NCBI GenBank assembly: GCA_023439045.1
Contig: JAEXOY010000002.1
Location: forward strand, 1 to 64,000
Reading direction: 5' to 3'
Source of the DNA: Bacillota bacterium
GTDB taxonomy: Bacteria > Bacillota > Clostridia > Acetivibrionales > DSM-1351
Length of the DNA stretch: 64,000 bases
Below are positions 1-9,491 of this stretch, piece after piece. The position numbers and the translations under genes are program-made. How positions within the stretch are numbered: the stretch's first letter is position 1; each line of letters opens with the position of its first letter. The notes below the pieces were generated by a model. It worked only from the letters and a program-made list of their open reading frames with translations. It ran no database searches and had not been told where the DNA came from.

Positions 1-229
1 CCTTTGTTTATATAAATGCGGTTGGCGAACCTGCAAATATTTTAACAAAGGAGATTTTTATTTTCTACTCAAAGCTGTAAGCTTCTCAGAACCACGTGTA
101 TAACACGTGGTATTCGTTACACAATAAAAAAAGAGAATACGCCTAGTTGGCCTATTCTCTTTAATCGTTAATAAATGTTTATCTTATAAATGTAATAAAC
201 TATATAAATACTAATAATACATATCTTTA
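1..229. other. gene-free left edge with palindromes
   Basis: No open reading frame of note is seen here. It holds an 8-bp inverted repeat (1-8 with 44-51), a perfect 9-bp-arm palindrome around CACGTG (91-99 and 103-111, loop of 3), and the terminator of the foldase gene (listed separately). The palindrome may end a transcript entering from the left, but no T-run follows it closely, so its role is open. Confidence 0.4.
125..162 (-). terminator. Rho-independent terminator of the foldase gene
   Basis: A 9-bp perfect stem (131-139 with 153-161), extended by GC pairs around one mismatch, is followed on the minus strand by a run of seven T. It lies about 70 bases past the stop of the parvulin gene and so should end the mfd-prsA side of the cluster. 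Confidence 0.8.
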
Positions 230-1312
230 TTACTTTAACTCTATACTTTGAATCTTTTTATCGTTCTTAATTATACTATATTTAGTATCCTTCTTCCATT
301 CGTCCATCTTTACTGAGAAATCAGTATTAAACTTCGTGTTTTGAAGTGTAGACTTAATTGTATCTTTTACAGTGTCATAGGATTGTTCTTCTCTCTTTTC
401 AACCTTCATAACATGATAACCAACCTCTGTTTCTGCAATCCCCGATTCGCCAACCTTTAATTTAAAGGCCATATCTTTAAACTCCTCAAGGTAAGAATCG
501 TTCTTGGTAAATGAATATTCACCCTTGTTTGTTGTTACGCCAGGATCTTCAGAGTTCTTTTCTGCAAGAGCCCTGATATCTTCGCCAGCTTTAACCTTTA
601 GAAGGATCTCATCAGCCTTTGCCTTTGCTTCCTTCTTTTTGCCCTCTGAAAGTGGCTCATTATTGTCATCAACAGTCTTGAATAGAACATGAACTACTGT
701 TACCTTATCAAAATCTGTTTTATTCTCATCATAATATTTCTTGGCATCATCATCAGATATTGTAACTTTTTGAAGCTCCGCCTGTAAATATTTATTTCCT
801 AAATATATCTGAGAATAAATGTCTTTAAAGTCATTAAGTGTAATACCATATGCTGCTCTAATCTCCTTGTCAGCGTCAGCTTTACTACCATACTGCTGTA
901 TAAAGGAATTGATGATTGAATCAACCGCTTCCTTGTCTTCCTTTTCCATTTTAATACCTTGTTCTTCAGCTTGTGATAACTGAATCTTTGTATTTTGAAG
1001 CATATCCAATGCTAGCTTTCTAACTGTCTCTGCTGCTGTTTCACCTGTTGTATTTACAGTTGTTTTCTCCCAGTCGATAGTGTCAGTAGATGCTTTGCCG
1101 TTATCTTGTAAAAACTGTTGTTTAGCCGCTTCAAGGTAATATGTGTATTCTGCCTTTGAAACTTTCATTCCATTAATTTCTGCTACGCTACTAGTTGCAT
1201 TAAAAATCAATATTCCAGCCACTATTGCTATTGCTATGACTGCAACTGCTATTGATATTCCAATAATAAGGCCCTTGCGGCCCTTTCTTACTTCCATGTT
1301 TTCATTTCCCAA
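230..1312 (-). CDS. prsA: membrane-anchored parvulin-type peptidyl-prolyl isomerase (PrsA/SurA-like foldase)
   Basis: A 360-residue extracytoplasmic folding factor. A short basic N-terminus precedes one membrane segment (about residues 14-37). There is no lipobox cysteine, so unlike Bacillus PrsA it looks anchored by a signal-anchor helix. Residues about 45-200 form a SurA-like chaperone region and about 200-315 a PpiC rotamase domain, with the VVHVLF opening and GYHVMKVEKREE near its end. Family members assist folding of exported proteins by cis-trans isomerisation of proline bonds outside the membrane. The start is TTG, chosen because AAGGGAGAG sits 7-8 bases upstream; an ATG five codons later has no good ribosome site. 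It lies 82 bases after mfd on the same strand, an arrangement I recall from other clostridia. Whether it is PrsA in the strict sense or a second parvulin cannot be settled here. Confidence 0.85.
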   Translation of the reverse strand: MGNENMEVRKGRKGLIIGISIAVAVIAIAIVAGILIFNATSSVAEINGMKVSKAEYTYYLEAAKQQFLQDNGKASTDTIDWEKTTVNTTGETAAETVRKLALDMLQNTKIQLSQAEEQGIKMEKEDKEAVDSIINSFIQQYGSKADADKEIRAAYGITLNDFKDIYSQIYLGNKYLQAELQKVTISDDDAKKYYDENKTDFDKVTVVHVLFKTVDDNNEPLSEGKKKEAKAKADEILLKVKAGEDIRALAEKNSEDPGVTTNKGEYSFTKNDSYLEEFKDMAFKLKVGESGIAETEVGYHVMKVEKREEQSYDTVKDTIKSTLQNTKFNTDFSVKMDEWKKDTKYSIIKNDKKIQSIELK

Positions 1313-1394
1313 AGGTTATCTCTCCCTTATTTTTATTCTAGGCTTGTACTAATTTACTACACAAATACATGGTTACGACTTTTATTATATTCAA

Positions 1395-4300
1395 TTATTG
1401 CTTACTCTGCAATTTAATAATGTCTTGTAATAAAATTTTAATATTTATCAAGATATCCTTCCCATTCAAATTATCAATTTTAAATGATAAATAAGGATTG
1501 CTGCTAGCATTAAACATTATCCTTCTGGGGTATTTGTCCATCAATGCTCCTACATGCATAAACATCTCATTTTTACCACTTTTCATTATTAACATAATAA
1601 TATTGTCTTTTTGGACAATAGAAATAAATTTACATTTCTGTGCCATTGCTTTTATAAGTGCTATATCCATGAGATTTTCCACTTCCTCAGGTATATCACC
1701 ATACCTATCGAGCAACTCATCTCTAATATCAATAACATCATTTTCATTATCTATGATTGCTATTTTTTTATACATATCTATTTTTAAGTCTTCCGAGGAT
1801 ATATAATCATTGTCAATATAAGCACTAACTCCAATGTCTATTGATACCTCTTCCTGTATAGGAGAAGCAGAGTCGCCCCCTAATTCTCTTACAGCTTCAT
1901 CCAATAGCTTGCAATACATTTCATACCCTACGGTTTCCATATGACCGTGCTGTTCTGGGCCTAGTAGATTACCTGCACCTCGTATTTCCAAATCTCTCAT
2001 TGCTATCTTGAAACCCGAACCAAACTCTGTAAATTCCTTTATTGCTTGAAGCCTTTTTTCTGCAACTTCGGACAGGGCTTTATCTCTTTTGTAAGTAATA
2101 TATGCGTAAGCAAGCCTGTTTGATCTGCCAACTCTCCCTCTAATCTGATACAACTGTGATAAGCCCATCCTATCAGCATCTTCTACGACAATGGTGTTTA
2201 CATTTGGCATATCCAAACCCGATTCTATTATTGTTGTACATACTAGAACATCATATTCACCACTAATAAAGTCAAACATAATGCTCTCCAGCTCTTTTTC
2301 ATTCATTTGTCCATGGGCTGAAGCAACTCTAGCTTCGGGCACAAGTGCTTTTATTTCATTTACCTTGAGCTCGATGCCCCTAACCCTGTTATACAGATAG
2401 AATACCTGCCCTTTTCTAGCAAGCTCACGCATTATGCCGTCTTTAATAAGCTCGGCATTATGCTCCATAACATAAGTCTGTACAGGATACCTCTCTTCAG
2501 GTGGATCTTCCAACACACTAATATCTCTGATGCCCACCAAGGACATATGGAGTGTTCTGGGTATTGGTGTAGCAGTAAGTGTAAGTACGTCTACATCAGG
2601 TTTTATTGTTTTGATCCTTTCTTTATGTGTAACTCCGAATCGTTGTTCTTCGTCCACCACCAATAATCCTAAGTCTTTAAACTCCAGGTCCTTCTGTAAT
2701 AAGCGATGCGTCCCTACTAGTATATCCACATTTCCGGACTTAACCGCCTTAATTATCTTTTTTTGCTCCATAGCAGTCCTAAACCTACTTATTACTTCAA
2801 CCGTCACAGGGAAGTCCTGCATTCTTTTTTTGAAGTTCTCATATACCTGCTGCGCCAATATTGTTGTAGGTACTAGATAAGCAACCTGCTTTCCGTCCAT
2901 GACCGCTTTAAAAACAGCTCTTATGGCTACTTCGGTTTTGCCATAGCCCACATCGCCACATAGCAGCCTGTCCATGAGACGATGAGATTCCATATCCTTT
3001 TTGATTTCTTCAATGCATTTTAGCTGGTCGTCCGTTTCGTCATAGGGAAAAAGCTCTTCAAATTGTTTTTGCCATACAGTATCAACTGAAAAAGCATGAC
3101 CTCTAGCTGACTGTCTCTTCGCATAAAGCTTGATAAGCTCCGCAGCAAGCTCCCTCAACGATTCCTTTACCCTGCTCTTGGTTTTTGCCCAATCTGTGCC
3201 CCCTAGCTTGTTGACCTTGGGGAGCTTGCCTTCCGAGCCAATATACTTCTGAATGAGATCCAGCTGATTAGTAGGGATATACAGGAATGCCCCTTCCTGA
3301 TACCTAATCTTCAAATAATCTCTTTTTATTTCCCCAACAGTCAGTTTCTCAAGACCAATATATTGTCCTATACCATGTGCAGTATGCACTACGAAATCTC
3401 CAACCGCCAAATCCGAAAAGGCTTTAATTTTGTTGCCTTCTCGCTTCGCTTTAGCTTTTTTGACCCTTTTATCCTGTCCAAAAACCTCTTTATCGCTTAT
3501 AACCACCAAAGAACAGCCTGGGTATTCAAAGCCCTTCTGAACACTTCCGTGTGTGACAACTATTTGTCCTTTGGGCAGTTCTCTGTCAAAACTATCCTGA
3601 TAGGATGAGATAATGTCTGAGGTTGTGAGTGTTTCAACAAGTCTGTGCCCTCTTCCCTTAGGACCCGATAGTACAATGATACGATAGTTTTTACTCTTTA
3701 ATCTTATAATGTCCTCAATCAACAGTTCCATATGATTTTGATAGGAGTTACCTGACCTGCAAGGAAAGGAAACCTGTGCAAATGGAGAAAGCATTGAGTT
3801 GTCTGATGAAATTGCTGCTAGGGTAATTACTTTGAAGAGCTTTACCTGCTCTAGTATGGTGTCTAATTTTATTGTCCATGAAGCACTATTGGGCAATAAG
3901 TATCCCTTTTCAAGCATGCCCTTAGCCATCTCTTCTTGCTCTAATACAACATTTTCAATTCTCTGTCTCAATCTGCTGGTTTCATCAACCACTATAATAC
4001 TATCTTTATCAATATAGTCCAAAATACAAGCAGGATATTGCAATATATATGGTATATACTTATCTATACCCGCAAAATAGTGGTGTTCTTCTAGCTGCTC
4101 TATATCCTCTTCTATCTTTGAGGTAAGAACCTTAACAATATCGTCCTGTCCTTTTTTCTTTTGTTTATTGGAGTATTGGGACAGATCCTTTCTTATTTTT
4201 GCAACAATTTCCTCTTTATTTTCATTTTCGTAGACTATGTCCCTAGCTGGCACAAGCGTACAATTTTCAATAGAATCTATAGACCTTTGCGTTTGACTGT

Positions 4301-4922
4301 CAAAACTCCTTATTGAGTCAACCTCAGTGTCAAAAAGCTCTATTCTAACAGGGTTTTCTTCATTTACAGGAAATATATCTATAATACCGCCCCTGACGGC
4401 AAACTGGCCTTTTCCCTCAACTGTGACGACTCTCTCATAACCATACAATACGAGCTTCTGAGATATTTCTTGTATGTCAATATCCATGCCTTGTGATATC
4501 TCGATAATGCCCTCTCTAAATAATTGCTTTGAGGATACCATCTGTATCAAAGCTTCTGCAGGTATAACTGCAGCTTTGAAATCCTGCCTTACAAACCTAA
4601 GCATGGCATTAACTCTTTGATACATATAGTCATTGCTTCTAGCCTCGATATTATAGAGCATTATTTCCTTACTAGGAAAGAACACTACGTCCCTTTCTCC
4701 GAAAAAGAAGCAGAAGTCCTCATATGCCTTTCTTGCATGCATTTCGTTATATGCAATATAAACTACTCTCTTAGTGCTGTGAACCGAAAGAGAATACGAC
4801 AAATGGACCTTCTGAGAATCAGAAGGCCCTATTACAGATACGGCTCCCCTATATTTTTCTATATAGTTAAGTAATTGGGTGTATTCACTTAGTTCTAGTA
4901 ACGGGTCTATCAAAAAATTCAT
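1395..4922 (-). CDS. mfd: transcription-repair coupling factor Mfd
   Basis: The 1175-residue length is normal for Mfd, the ATP-driven translocase that removes stalled RNA polymerase from lesions and recruits UvrA. The N-terminal third is the UvrB-like module. A CarD-like RNA-polymerase interaction domain follows at about 500-570 (GDFVVHTAHGIGQY). The superfamily 2 motor has Walker A GDVGYGKTE near residue 655, the DEEQRFG box near 755, TATPIPRTL, and QIRGRVGR in motif VI. The C-terminal TRCF domain is complete. The start is ATG with GGAGAG six bases upstream. It follows pth by 15 bases, so pth-mfd are co-transcribed. Confidence 0.97.
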   Translation of the reverse strand: MNFLIDPLLELSEYTQLLNYIEKYRGAVSVIGPSDSQKVHLSYSLSVHSTKRVVYIAYNEMHARKAYEDFCFFFGERDVVFFPSKEIMLYNIEARSNDYMYQRVNAMLRFVRQDFKAAVIPAEALIQMVSSKQLFREGIIEISQGMDIDIQEISQKLVLYGYERVVTVEGKGQFAVRGGIIDIFPVNEENPVRIELFDTEVDSIRSFDSQTQRSIDSIENCTLVPARDIVYENENKEEIVAKIRKDLSQYSNKQKKKGQDDIVKVLTSKIEEDIEQLEEHHYFAGIDKYIPYILQYPACILDYIDKDSIIVVDETSRLRQRIENVVLEQEEMAKGMLEKGYLLPNSASWTIKLDTILEQVKLFKVITLAAISSDNSMLSPFAQVSFPCRSGNSYQNHMELLIEDIIRLKSKNYRIIVLSGPKGRGHRLVETLTTSDIISSYQDSFDRELPKGQIVVTHGSVQKGFEYPGCSLVVISDKEVFGQDKRVKKAKAKREGNKIKAFSDLAVGDFVVHTAHGIGQYIGLEKLTVGEIKRDYLKIRYQEGAFLYIPTNQLDLIQKYIGSEGKLPKVNKLGGTDWAKTKSRVKESLRELAAELIKLYAKRQSARGHAFSVDTVWQKQFEELFPYDETDDQLKCIEEIKKDMESHRLMDRLLCGDVGYGKTEVAIRAVFKAVMDGKQVAYLVPTTILAQQVYENFKKRMQDFPVTVEVISRFRTAMEQKKIIKAVKSGNVDILVGTHRLLQKDLEFKDLGLLVVDEEQRFGVTHKERIKTIKPDVDVLTLTATPIPRTLHMSLVGIRDISVLEDPPEERYPVQTYVMEHNAELIKDGIMRELARKGQVFYLYNRVRGIELKVNEIKALVPEARVASAHGQMNEKELESIMFDFISGEYDVLVCTTIIESGLDMPNVNTIVVEDADRMGLSQLYQIRGRVGRSNRLAYAYITYKRDKALSEVAEKRLQAIKEFTEFGSGFKIAMRDLEIRGAGNLLGPEQHGHMETVGYEMYCKLLDEAVRELGGDSASPIQEEVSIDIGVSAYIDNDYISSEDLKIDMYKKIAIIDNENDVIDIRDELLDRYGDIPEEVENLMDIALIKAMAQKCKFISIVQKDNIIMLIMKSGKNEMFMHVGALMDKYPRRIMFNASSNPYLSFKIDNLNGKDILINIKILLQDIIKLQSKQ

Positions 4923-4937
4923 CTTACTCTCCGATAC

Positions 4938-5543
4938 TTAGCTGTTAAAGGTATTCATTGCTTCTGCAACACCTCTTGCTGCTATCATTATAGCTGCATT
5001 TGCAGCCATTTCAATGCTTTTATTTATTATTTCCCTATCAGCCTTAGAAAATTTACTCAATACGTAGTCCGCTAAATCCCATTTTTCAGGAGCTCTGCCA
5101 ATACCTATTCTGACTCTGGGAAAATCTTGGGACTGTAGCTGATAAATCACTGATTTCATTCCGTTGTGAGTACCTGAACTTCCTTTAGGCCTCACCCTAA
5201 TTTTCCCTGGCTCTAAATCAATGTCATCATATATAATAATTATATTTTCAACCGGTATCTTATACCATGCTACAATATCTCGTACTGTTTCGCCGCTTAA
5301 GTTCATAAAGGTCTGAGGTTTGCAAAGAATGATTTTTTTACCTTCTACCTCACCTTCGCCGTAAATAGACTTAAAACCTATTTTGGAAACCCTAATTCCC
5401 AACTTTGCTGATAAATAGTCTATTGTATCAAAGCCGACATTATGCCTTGTATTGTCATATCTAGACCCTGGATTCCCTAGCCCTACAATTATATATATGT
5501 CGGTTGCTATAGATATACCTATGTCCAACCTCTCCCTTCTCAT
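4938..5543 (-). CDS. pth: peptidyl-tRNA hydrolase
   Basis: A cytoplasmic enzyme that hydrolyses peptidyl-tRNA released from stalled ribosomes. The signature GLGNPG, then NTRHNVG with the catalytic histidine, and FMNLSG and YDDIDLEPG are all present. At 201 residues it is a little longer than usual because of about 15 extra N-terminal residues (MRRERLDIGISIAT) before the first beta strand. The ATG start has only a modest AGGTG site 11 bases upstream, so the true start could lie a few codons further in. It sits between prs and mfd, as in many Firmicutes. Confidence 0.95.
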   Translation of the reverse strand: MRRERLDIGISIATDIYIIVGLGNPGSRYDNTRHNVGFDTIDYLSAKLGIRVSKIGFKSIYGEGEVEGKKIILCKPQTFMNLSGETVRDIVAWYKIPVENIIIIYDDIDLEPGKIRVRPKGSSGTHNGMKSVIYQLQSQDFPRVRIGIGRAPEKWDLADYVLSKFSKADREIINKSIEMAANAAIMIAARGVAEAMNTFNS

Positions 5544-5602
5544 AGTATTTTACACCTGTTCATCAAAGAAAATATCCACACACAATCTTATCTTGATAAG
5601 CC

Positions 5603-5631
5603 AAAAGGACGGTTCAAGTAAAGAACCGCCC
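5603..5631 (-). terminator. hairpin after prs
   Basis: A nine-base stem with one A-C mismatch (5607-5615 with 5623-5631), followed on the minus strand by four T. It lies between prs and pth, so it may only attenuate transcription into pth-mfd. Confidence 0.45.
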
Positions 5632-5650
5632 AATATTATTATTGCTAATA

Positions 5651-6610
5651 TTAAATCTGTGTAAACAATGTGCTAATGGATATGTCTCCATAAATTCTTT
5701 CTATTGCTTCAGCAAAAACCGGAGCAACCGAGATAGTCTTTATTTTACTAATCTTCTTTTGCTCGCTTAGAGGAATAGTATTGAGCACTACCATCTCTTT
5801 AATATCGGAATTATTAATCCTCTCAATAGCAGGTCCTGATAGCACAGCATGTGTACAGCTAGCATATACTTCCTTAGCCCCTGCCTCTATTAATGCCTGA
5901 ACACCATTTACAATGGTCCCTCCGGTATCAATAAGGTCATCTATTAACACTACCTTCTTGTTTCTTACATCACCAATAATGTTCATAATTTCACATACGT
6001 TTGCTTTTGGACGACGCTTATCAATAATTGCAAGAGGGCAATCAAGTCTTTCTGCAAGCTTTCTTGATCTAGTAACACTGCCAACGTCAGGTGAAACAAC
6101 AACTAAATCATCATGGCCTTCAAACTTTTCCTTGAAATATTCTGCAAGCAATGGTCCTCCTAGCAAGTGATCCAGCGGAATATCAAAGAAGCCCTGAAGC
6201 TGTGCTGCATGTAGATCCATAGTCAAAATTCTGTCCGCACCTGCAACTGTTAACAAGTTTGCAACCAGCTTTGCTGAAATAGGATCCCTTGCTCTTGCCT
6301 TTCTATCCTGTCTGGCATATCCAAAGTATGGCATAACAGCTGTAATTCTTCCTGCTGAAGCTCTCTTCAACGCGTCTATCATAACAAGAAGCTCCATTAA
6401 ATTGTCATTAACAGGCTCACAAGTTGATTGAATAATAAAAACGTCAGAACCTCTAACTACCTCTCCAATATTAACAGCACTTTCACCATCACTAAATTTC
6501 CCAACACTTGCAATTCCTACAGGTATACCTATTCTTTCTGCAATTTCATTTGCCAACTGGCGGTTTGAATTTCCTGCAAAAATCTTAATATCCTTTCCAT
6601 GCAAATTCAT
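5651..6610 (-). CDS. prs: ribose-phosphate pyrophosphokinase (PRPP synthase)
   Basis: A 319-residue class I PRPP synthase, making phosphoribosyl pyrophosphate from ribose 5-phosphate and ATP for nucleotide, His and Trp synthesis. The N-terminal domain has FAGNSNRQLA and SDGES. MPYFGYARQDRK is the ATP-binding flexible-loop region, TMDLHAAQLQGFF contains the metal-binding histidine, and VVLIDDLIDTGGT is the PRPP-binding loop. The start is ATG with GAAGGAGA seven bases upstream. It lies 41 bases downstream of the glmU-like gene on the same strand. The glmU-prs pairing is conserved in Firmicutes. Confidence 0.97.
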   Translation of the reverse strand: MNLHGKDIKIFAGNSNRQLANEIAERIGIPVGIASVGKFSDGESAVNIGEVVRGSDVFIIQSTCEPVNDNLMELLVMIDALKRASAGRITAVMPYFGYARQDRKARARDPISAKLVANLLTVAGADRILTMDLHAAQLQGFFDIPLDHLLGGPLLAEYFKEKFEGHDDLVVVSPDVGSVTRSRKLAERLDCPLAIIDKRRPKANVCEIMNIIGDVRNKKVVLIDDLIDTGGTIVNGVQALIEAGAKEVYASCTHAVLSGPAIERINNSDIKEMVVLNTIPLSEQKKISKIKTISVAPVFAEAIERIYGDISISTLFTQI

Positions 6611-6651
6611 TTCAAAGTCTCCTTCTTTTTTCTATTGTTTTTATTATTAAA

Positions 6652-7815
6652 TCATTCTCTTTTCATACCCTTTTTAATTACCCAATCTTCTTTGTTAACT
6701 TGGCGTTCACGCGCAATAGCTAAAGCATTTTCAGGCACTTCATCAGTAATAGTCGACCCAGCTGCTATATACGCACCATTCTTTACCACAACAGGTGAAA
6801 CTAAATTTACATTACAGCCGATGAATGAGTTATCTCCAACAATAGTCTTATTCTTGCTCTTTCCATCGTAATTAACAAAAACAACACCACATCCTATATT
6901 TACATTTTCTCCTACCTCAGCATCTCCAACATAACTAAGGTGAGAAATCTTTGTTCTATCACCAATAATTGATTTCTTTATTTCTACAAAGTCTCCAATC
7001 TTAACCTTGTTTCCAACTTTACTACCTGGGCGCAGGTAAGCAAATGGGCCAATATGAGTATCACTCCCAACAGTACTGTCTACTATTACAGAATTTGCGA
7101 CCTCGGTCCCATCTTCTACTTTACAATTTGACACTCTAGTATTTGGACCAATAATACAGTTTTCGCCTATTATAGAACTCCCCTCTATAATAGTATTCGG
7201 TAAAATAATAGTATCCATTCCTATTGCTACACCAGCATCAATATAAGTTGAAGCTGTATCCACAATAGTTACACCGTCCTTCATAATGTCTGAAAGGATT
7301 CTGTGTTTGAGTTCATTATTAACAACTGCCAAGTCACTTCTTGTTGTTACTGCCAGTAACTCATTATTTGCTTCTTTGAGGCTAAATACCTTCTTCTGCA
7401 TTGATTGAAAAATATCTTGGATTATTTCTCTGTTAATCTCTACAATTTTGGAATCCTTTATCTCCGAAACAAAAAAGCCTGAGTCAAAAGCATATACTCC
7501 TCCACTACTGCTTTTTAATGCAGTCGCATGGTTTTGCTCAAAGGTATGCTTATTTACAAGCTTCTTGATAGAATCCGGTTGTATAAGTGGCTGATTAGCC
7601 CATGTTATCAGAACTACATCCGCCATGGAAATATCCTCAAGTTTGGTATCTATACGCAAAGTATCTAAAAATACAATCTTATTTGATACTTCACTAAATA
7701 CCTGTTCGGACCATTCTCTTAATGTTTTTCCAAATGCCTTGTGCTGATAAACAGGTGTTTTGGACTTAAACCTATCACTATTTTCAGATAAGACTAAAGT
7801 AATTATACTGTTCAT
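6652..7815 (-). CDS. GlmU-like protein: intact acetyltransferase half, degraded uridylyltransferase half
   Basis: At 387 residues it is about 65-70 shorter than bifunctional GlmU. The C-terminal half (about 190-387) is a left-handed beta-helix acetyltransferase of hexapeptide repeats. The catalytic-histidine motif HLSYVGDAEVGENVNIG, NYDG and the NALAIARERQ tail are intact. The N-terminal half keeps the position of a nucleotidyltransferase, but the glycine-rich loop LAAGxGTRM...PK is replaced by LVLSENSDRFKSKTPV and the metal-binding GD(V)PL is replaced by ANQPL. From this I infer that only the acetyl transfer to glucosamine 1-phosphate (or a related sugar) remains, and that UDP-GlcNAc formation needs another enzyme. 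The neighbours spoVG and prs are those of a normal glmU. ATG start, GGGAGA eight bases upstream. Confidence 0.85.
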   Translation of the reverse strand: MNSIITLVLSENSDRFKSKTPVYQHKAFGKTLREWSEQVFSEVSNKIVFLDTLRIDTKLEDISMADVVLITWANQPLIQPDSIKKLVNKHTFEQNHATALKSSSGGVYAFDSGFFVSEIKDSKIVEINREIIQDIFQSMQKKVFSLKEANNELLAVTTRSDLAVVNNELKHRILSDIMKDGVTIVDTASTYIDAGVAIGMDTIILPNTIIEGSSIIGENCIIGPNTRVSNCKVEDGTEVANSVIVDSTVGSDTHIGPFAYLRPGSKVGNKVKIGDFVEIKKSIIGDRTKISHLSYVGDAEVGENVNIGCGVVFVNYDGKSKNKTIVGDNSFIGCNVNLVSPVVVKNGAYIAAGSTITDEVPENALAIARERQVNKEDWVIKKGMKRE

Positions 7816-7903
7816 GAAAATTCTCCCAACGTGATTTTACAGGTAATATTCTCTCACTTTTATTACTTAATTTCAACCAAAAGTAGAAAAATTATATTAA
7901 GTA

Positions 7904-7935
7904 CAAAAAAAAAGATACGATAGTATCTTTTTTTG
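7904..7935 (-). terminator. spoVG terminator
   Basis: Five-base GC-containing stem (7914-7918 with 7923-7927) flanked by A-tract and T-tract on both sides, so it can also work in the opposite direction. It lies 18 bases beyond the spoVG stop codon. Confidence 0.75.
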
Positions 7936-7952
7936 TTAATTATTATTCAAAT

Positions 7953-8210
7953 TTATTCCTGAATACTATTAAAACTTTCCAAAATTGCTGTTTGTATTTT
8001 TTCTCTAGTGCTGGCGTTAATAGGATGAGCAATGTCTCTAAATTCTCCATCTGGAGTTTTTCTACTAGGCATTGCAATAAATAATCCATTCTGACTTTCA
8101 ATAATTTTGATGTCGTGTACAACAAATTCATTGTCGAACGTTACTGAAACAACAGCTTTCATCTTTCCTTCTGCATCGATTTTCCTTATACGGATGTCTG
8201 TAATTTCCAT
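7953..8210 (-). CDS. spoVG: SpoVG, RNA/DNA-binding regulator of septation
   Basis: An 85-residue protein beginning MEITDIRIRKI, the canonical SpoVG N-terminus, with AVVSVTFDNEFVVHDIK and MPSRKTPDGEFRDIAHPIN in the body. SpoVG is a small conserved nucleic-acid-binding regulator affecting asymmetric septation and cell-envelope genes. The reading frame extends 26 codons upstream, but the ATG at 8210 is preferred: GGAGG lies eight bases before it and it matches the family start. It has its own sigma-H-like promoter upstream and a terminator downstream, so it is probably a single-gene unit. Confidence 0.96.
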   Translation of the reverse strand: MEITDIRIRKIDAEGKMKAVVSVTFDNEFVVHDIKIIESQNGLFIAMPSRKTPDGEFRDIAHPINASTREKIQTAILESFNSIQE

Positions 8211-8249
8211 AGTGACGAACCTCCAAGATATATTATGTATAATACAATT

Positions 8250-8274
8250 ATTCGCCATAATATTTATTATTCCT
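8250..8274 (-). promoter_or_regulatory. sigma-H-type promoter of spoVG
   Basis: On the minus strand, AGGAATA (8268-8274) and GAAT (8250-8253) are separated by 14 bases. This matches, as I recall it, the AGGATTT / GAAT arrangement of the Bacillus subtilis spoVG promoter. It lies 40 bases before the start codon. It predicts induction at the transition to stationary phase. Confidence 0.6.
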
Positions 8275-8343
8275 GCTAAATCCGCCATTTTTTTTAAAAT
8301 TATTGTACTTTTTTTACTATATTATCAATTTACCCTTATTTTT

Positions 8344-9165
8344 TTAGTAATTCGGGCTGATATCTATTACATTTGTCCCTTTATCTTGTAAATCTGACAT
8401 ATTATTCAATGTAACTAGGGAATAATAATTTTCAACCAACTTTTTATTAGGTTGGTTTGTCTCAATCAACACCCCAATTCCAACAACTTCACTTTCAAAC
8501 TGCTTTGCCAACTCTAGTATTCCTGTAGCAGTGCCGCCACCCTTCATAAAATCATCTATAAACAAGATTTTCGAAAAACGCTTAAGAGACCTCATAGGAA
8601 GAACCATAGTCTGGATTTTCTTTGAAGAACCCGATAAATAGTTTATATTTACAGATGCTCCATCTGTAGCCTCATTGTAATGTCTAACAATTACAAGAGG
8701 TACATTGAGATATTGTGCTGTTGCAAACGCAAGAGGTATGCCCTTTGTTTCAACAGTAATTACATAATCAAGTTCAATACAAGAGAACTTACTCGCAAAC
8801 ATCATTGCTATCTTATTAACCCATTCGGGACTATAAATGATATCAAGCATAAATAGGTAGCCCCCCGGTAATAGCCTTTCAGGTTTACAGAGCTCAAGGG
8901 ATAGTTCCTGTAGCGTCTCCTGAATTACTTCCTCCGACATAGCAGGTACATACTTGACACCGCCTGATGCACCGGGTATCGTAACAATATTTCCCAAACA
9001 ATTCTTGTTAAAGGTTTTTTCCAATATATCCAGATCTTCACTTATAGTTGACTTAGCAGAGCCGAACATTTCAGAAAAGTATCCTAGAGTAAATATTTTG
9101 TTTGGATTATCGCACAATGTTTTAATTATAACAGCAAGTCTTTCATTTCTTTGGATTTTCTCCAT
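8344..9165 (-). CDS. purR: pur operon repressor PurR
   Basis: A 273-residue repressor of purine genes. An N-terminal winged helix (about 1-75: FGSAKSTISEDL) is fused to a phosphoribosyltransferase-like domain. The PRPP-binding loop ILFIDDFMKGGGTATG is present near residue 200. In Firmicutes PRPP bound here relieves repression, linking it functionally to the nearby prs. ATG start with GAGGAGACC just upstream. It lies ahead of spoVG on the same strand, a conserved neighbour pair. Confidence 0.94.
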   Translation of the reverse strand: MEKIQRNERLAVIIKTLCDNPNKIFTLGYFSEMFGSAKSTISEDLDILEKTFNKNCLGNIVTIPGASGGVKYVPAMSEEVIQETLQELSLELCKPERLLPGGYLFMLDIIYSPEWVNKIAMMFASKFSCIELDYVITVETKGIPLAFATAQYLNVPLVIVRHYNEATDGASVNINYLSGSSKKIQTMVLPMRSLKRFSKILFIDDFMKGGGTATGILELAKQFESEVVGIGVLIETNQPNKKLVENYYSLVTLNNMSDLQDKGTNVIDISPNY

Positions 9166-9491
9166 ATGGTCTCCTCGGTTTTATATGTTTACATTATTCT
9201 TATTATACATGATAATCATGAATAATAAAACTCAATATTTAATTATTATTCGGTTATTTTTTATTGTTTTTAGTACATATCAATATATCGCTATATTAAT
9301 TATTTACAACTTATAGACATATACTATAGTTGAAATGTAAAATTATTAATAAATTAGAAAAATTCATTATTGACCTTTTACAATAGTGAAAATATAATGT
9401 ATTATTTGTATGGTATGACTAATGATAATTTTGTTAATATATATAGTATAATTTTGCCAAACGGCTGTGTTTTTAAAGGAGTGTTTATATT
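9166..9491. other. divergent spacer between purR and murC
   Basis: This 326-base spacer carries the murC promoter (listed separately) and, for purR, a TATAAT-like box at 9202-9207 (minus strand) without a good -35. A perfect short palindrome (CATGAT A ATCATG, 9209-9221) lies next to that box and could be a binding site; no protein is assigned to it. Confidence 0.4.
9370..9398 (+). promoter_or_regulatory. sigma-A promoter of murC
   Basis: TTGACC (9370-9375) and TATAAT (9393-9398) with exactly 17 bases between them. Transcription would start near 9405, leaving a leader of about 87 bases before the TTG start of murC. Confidence 0.75.
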
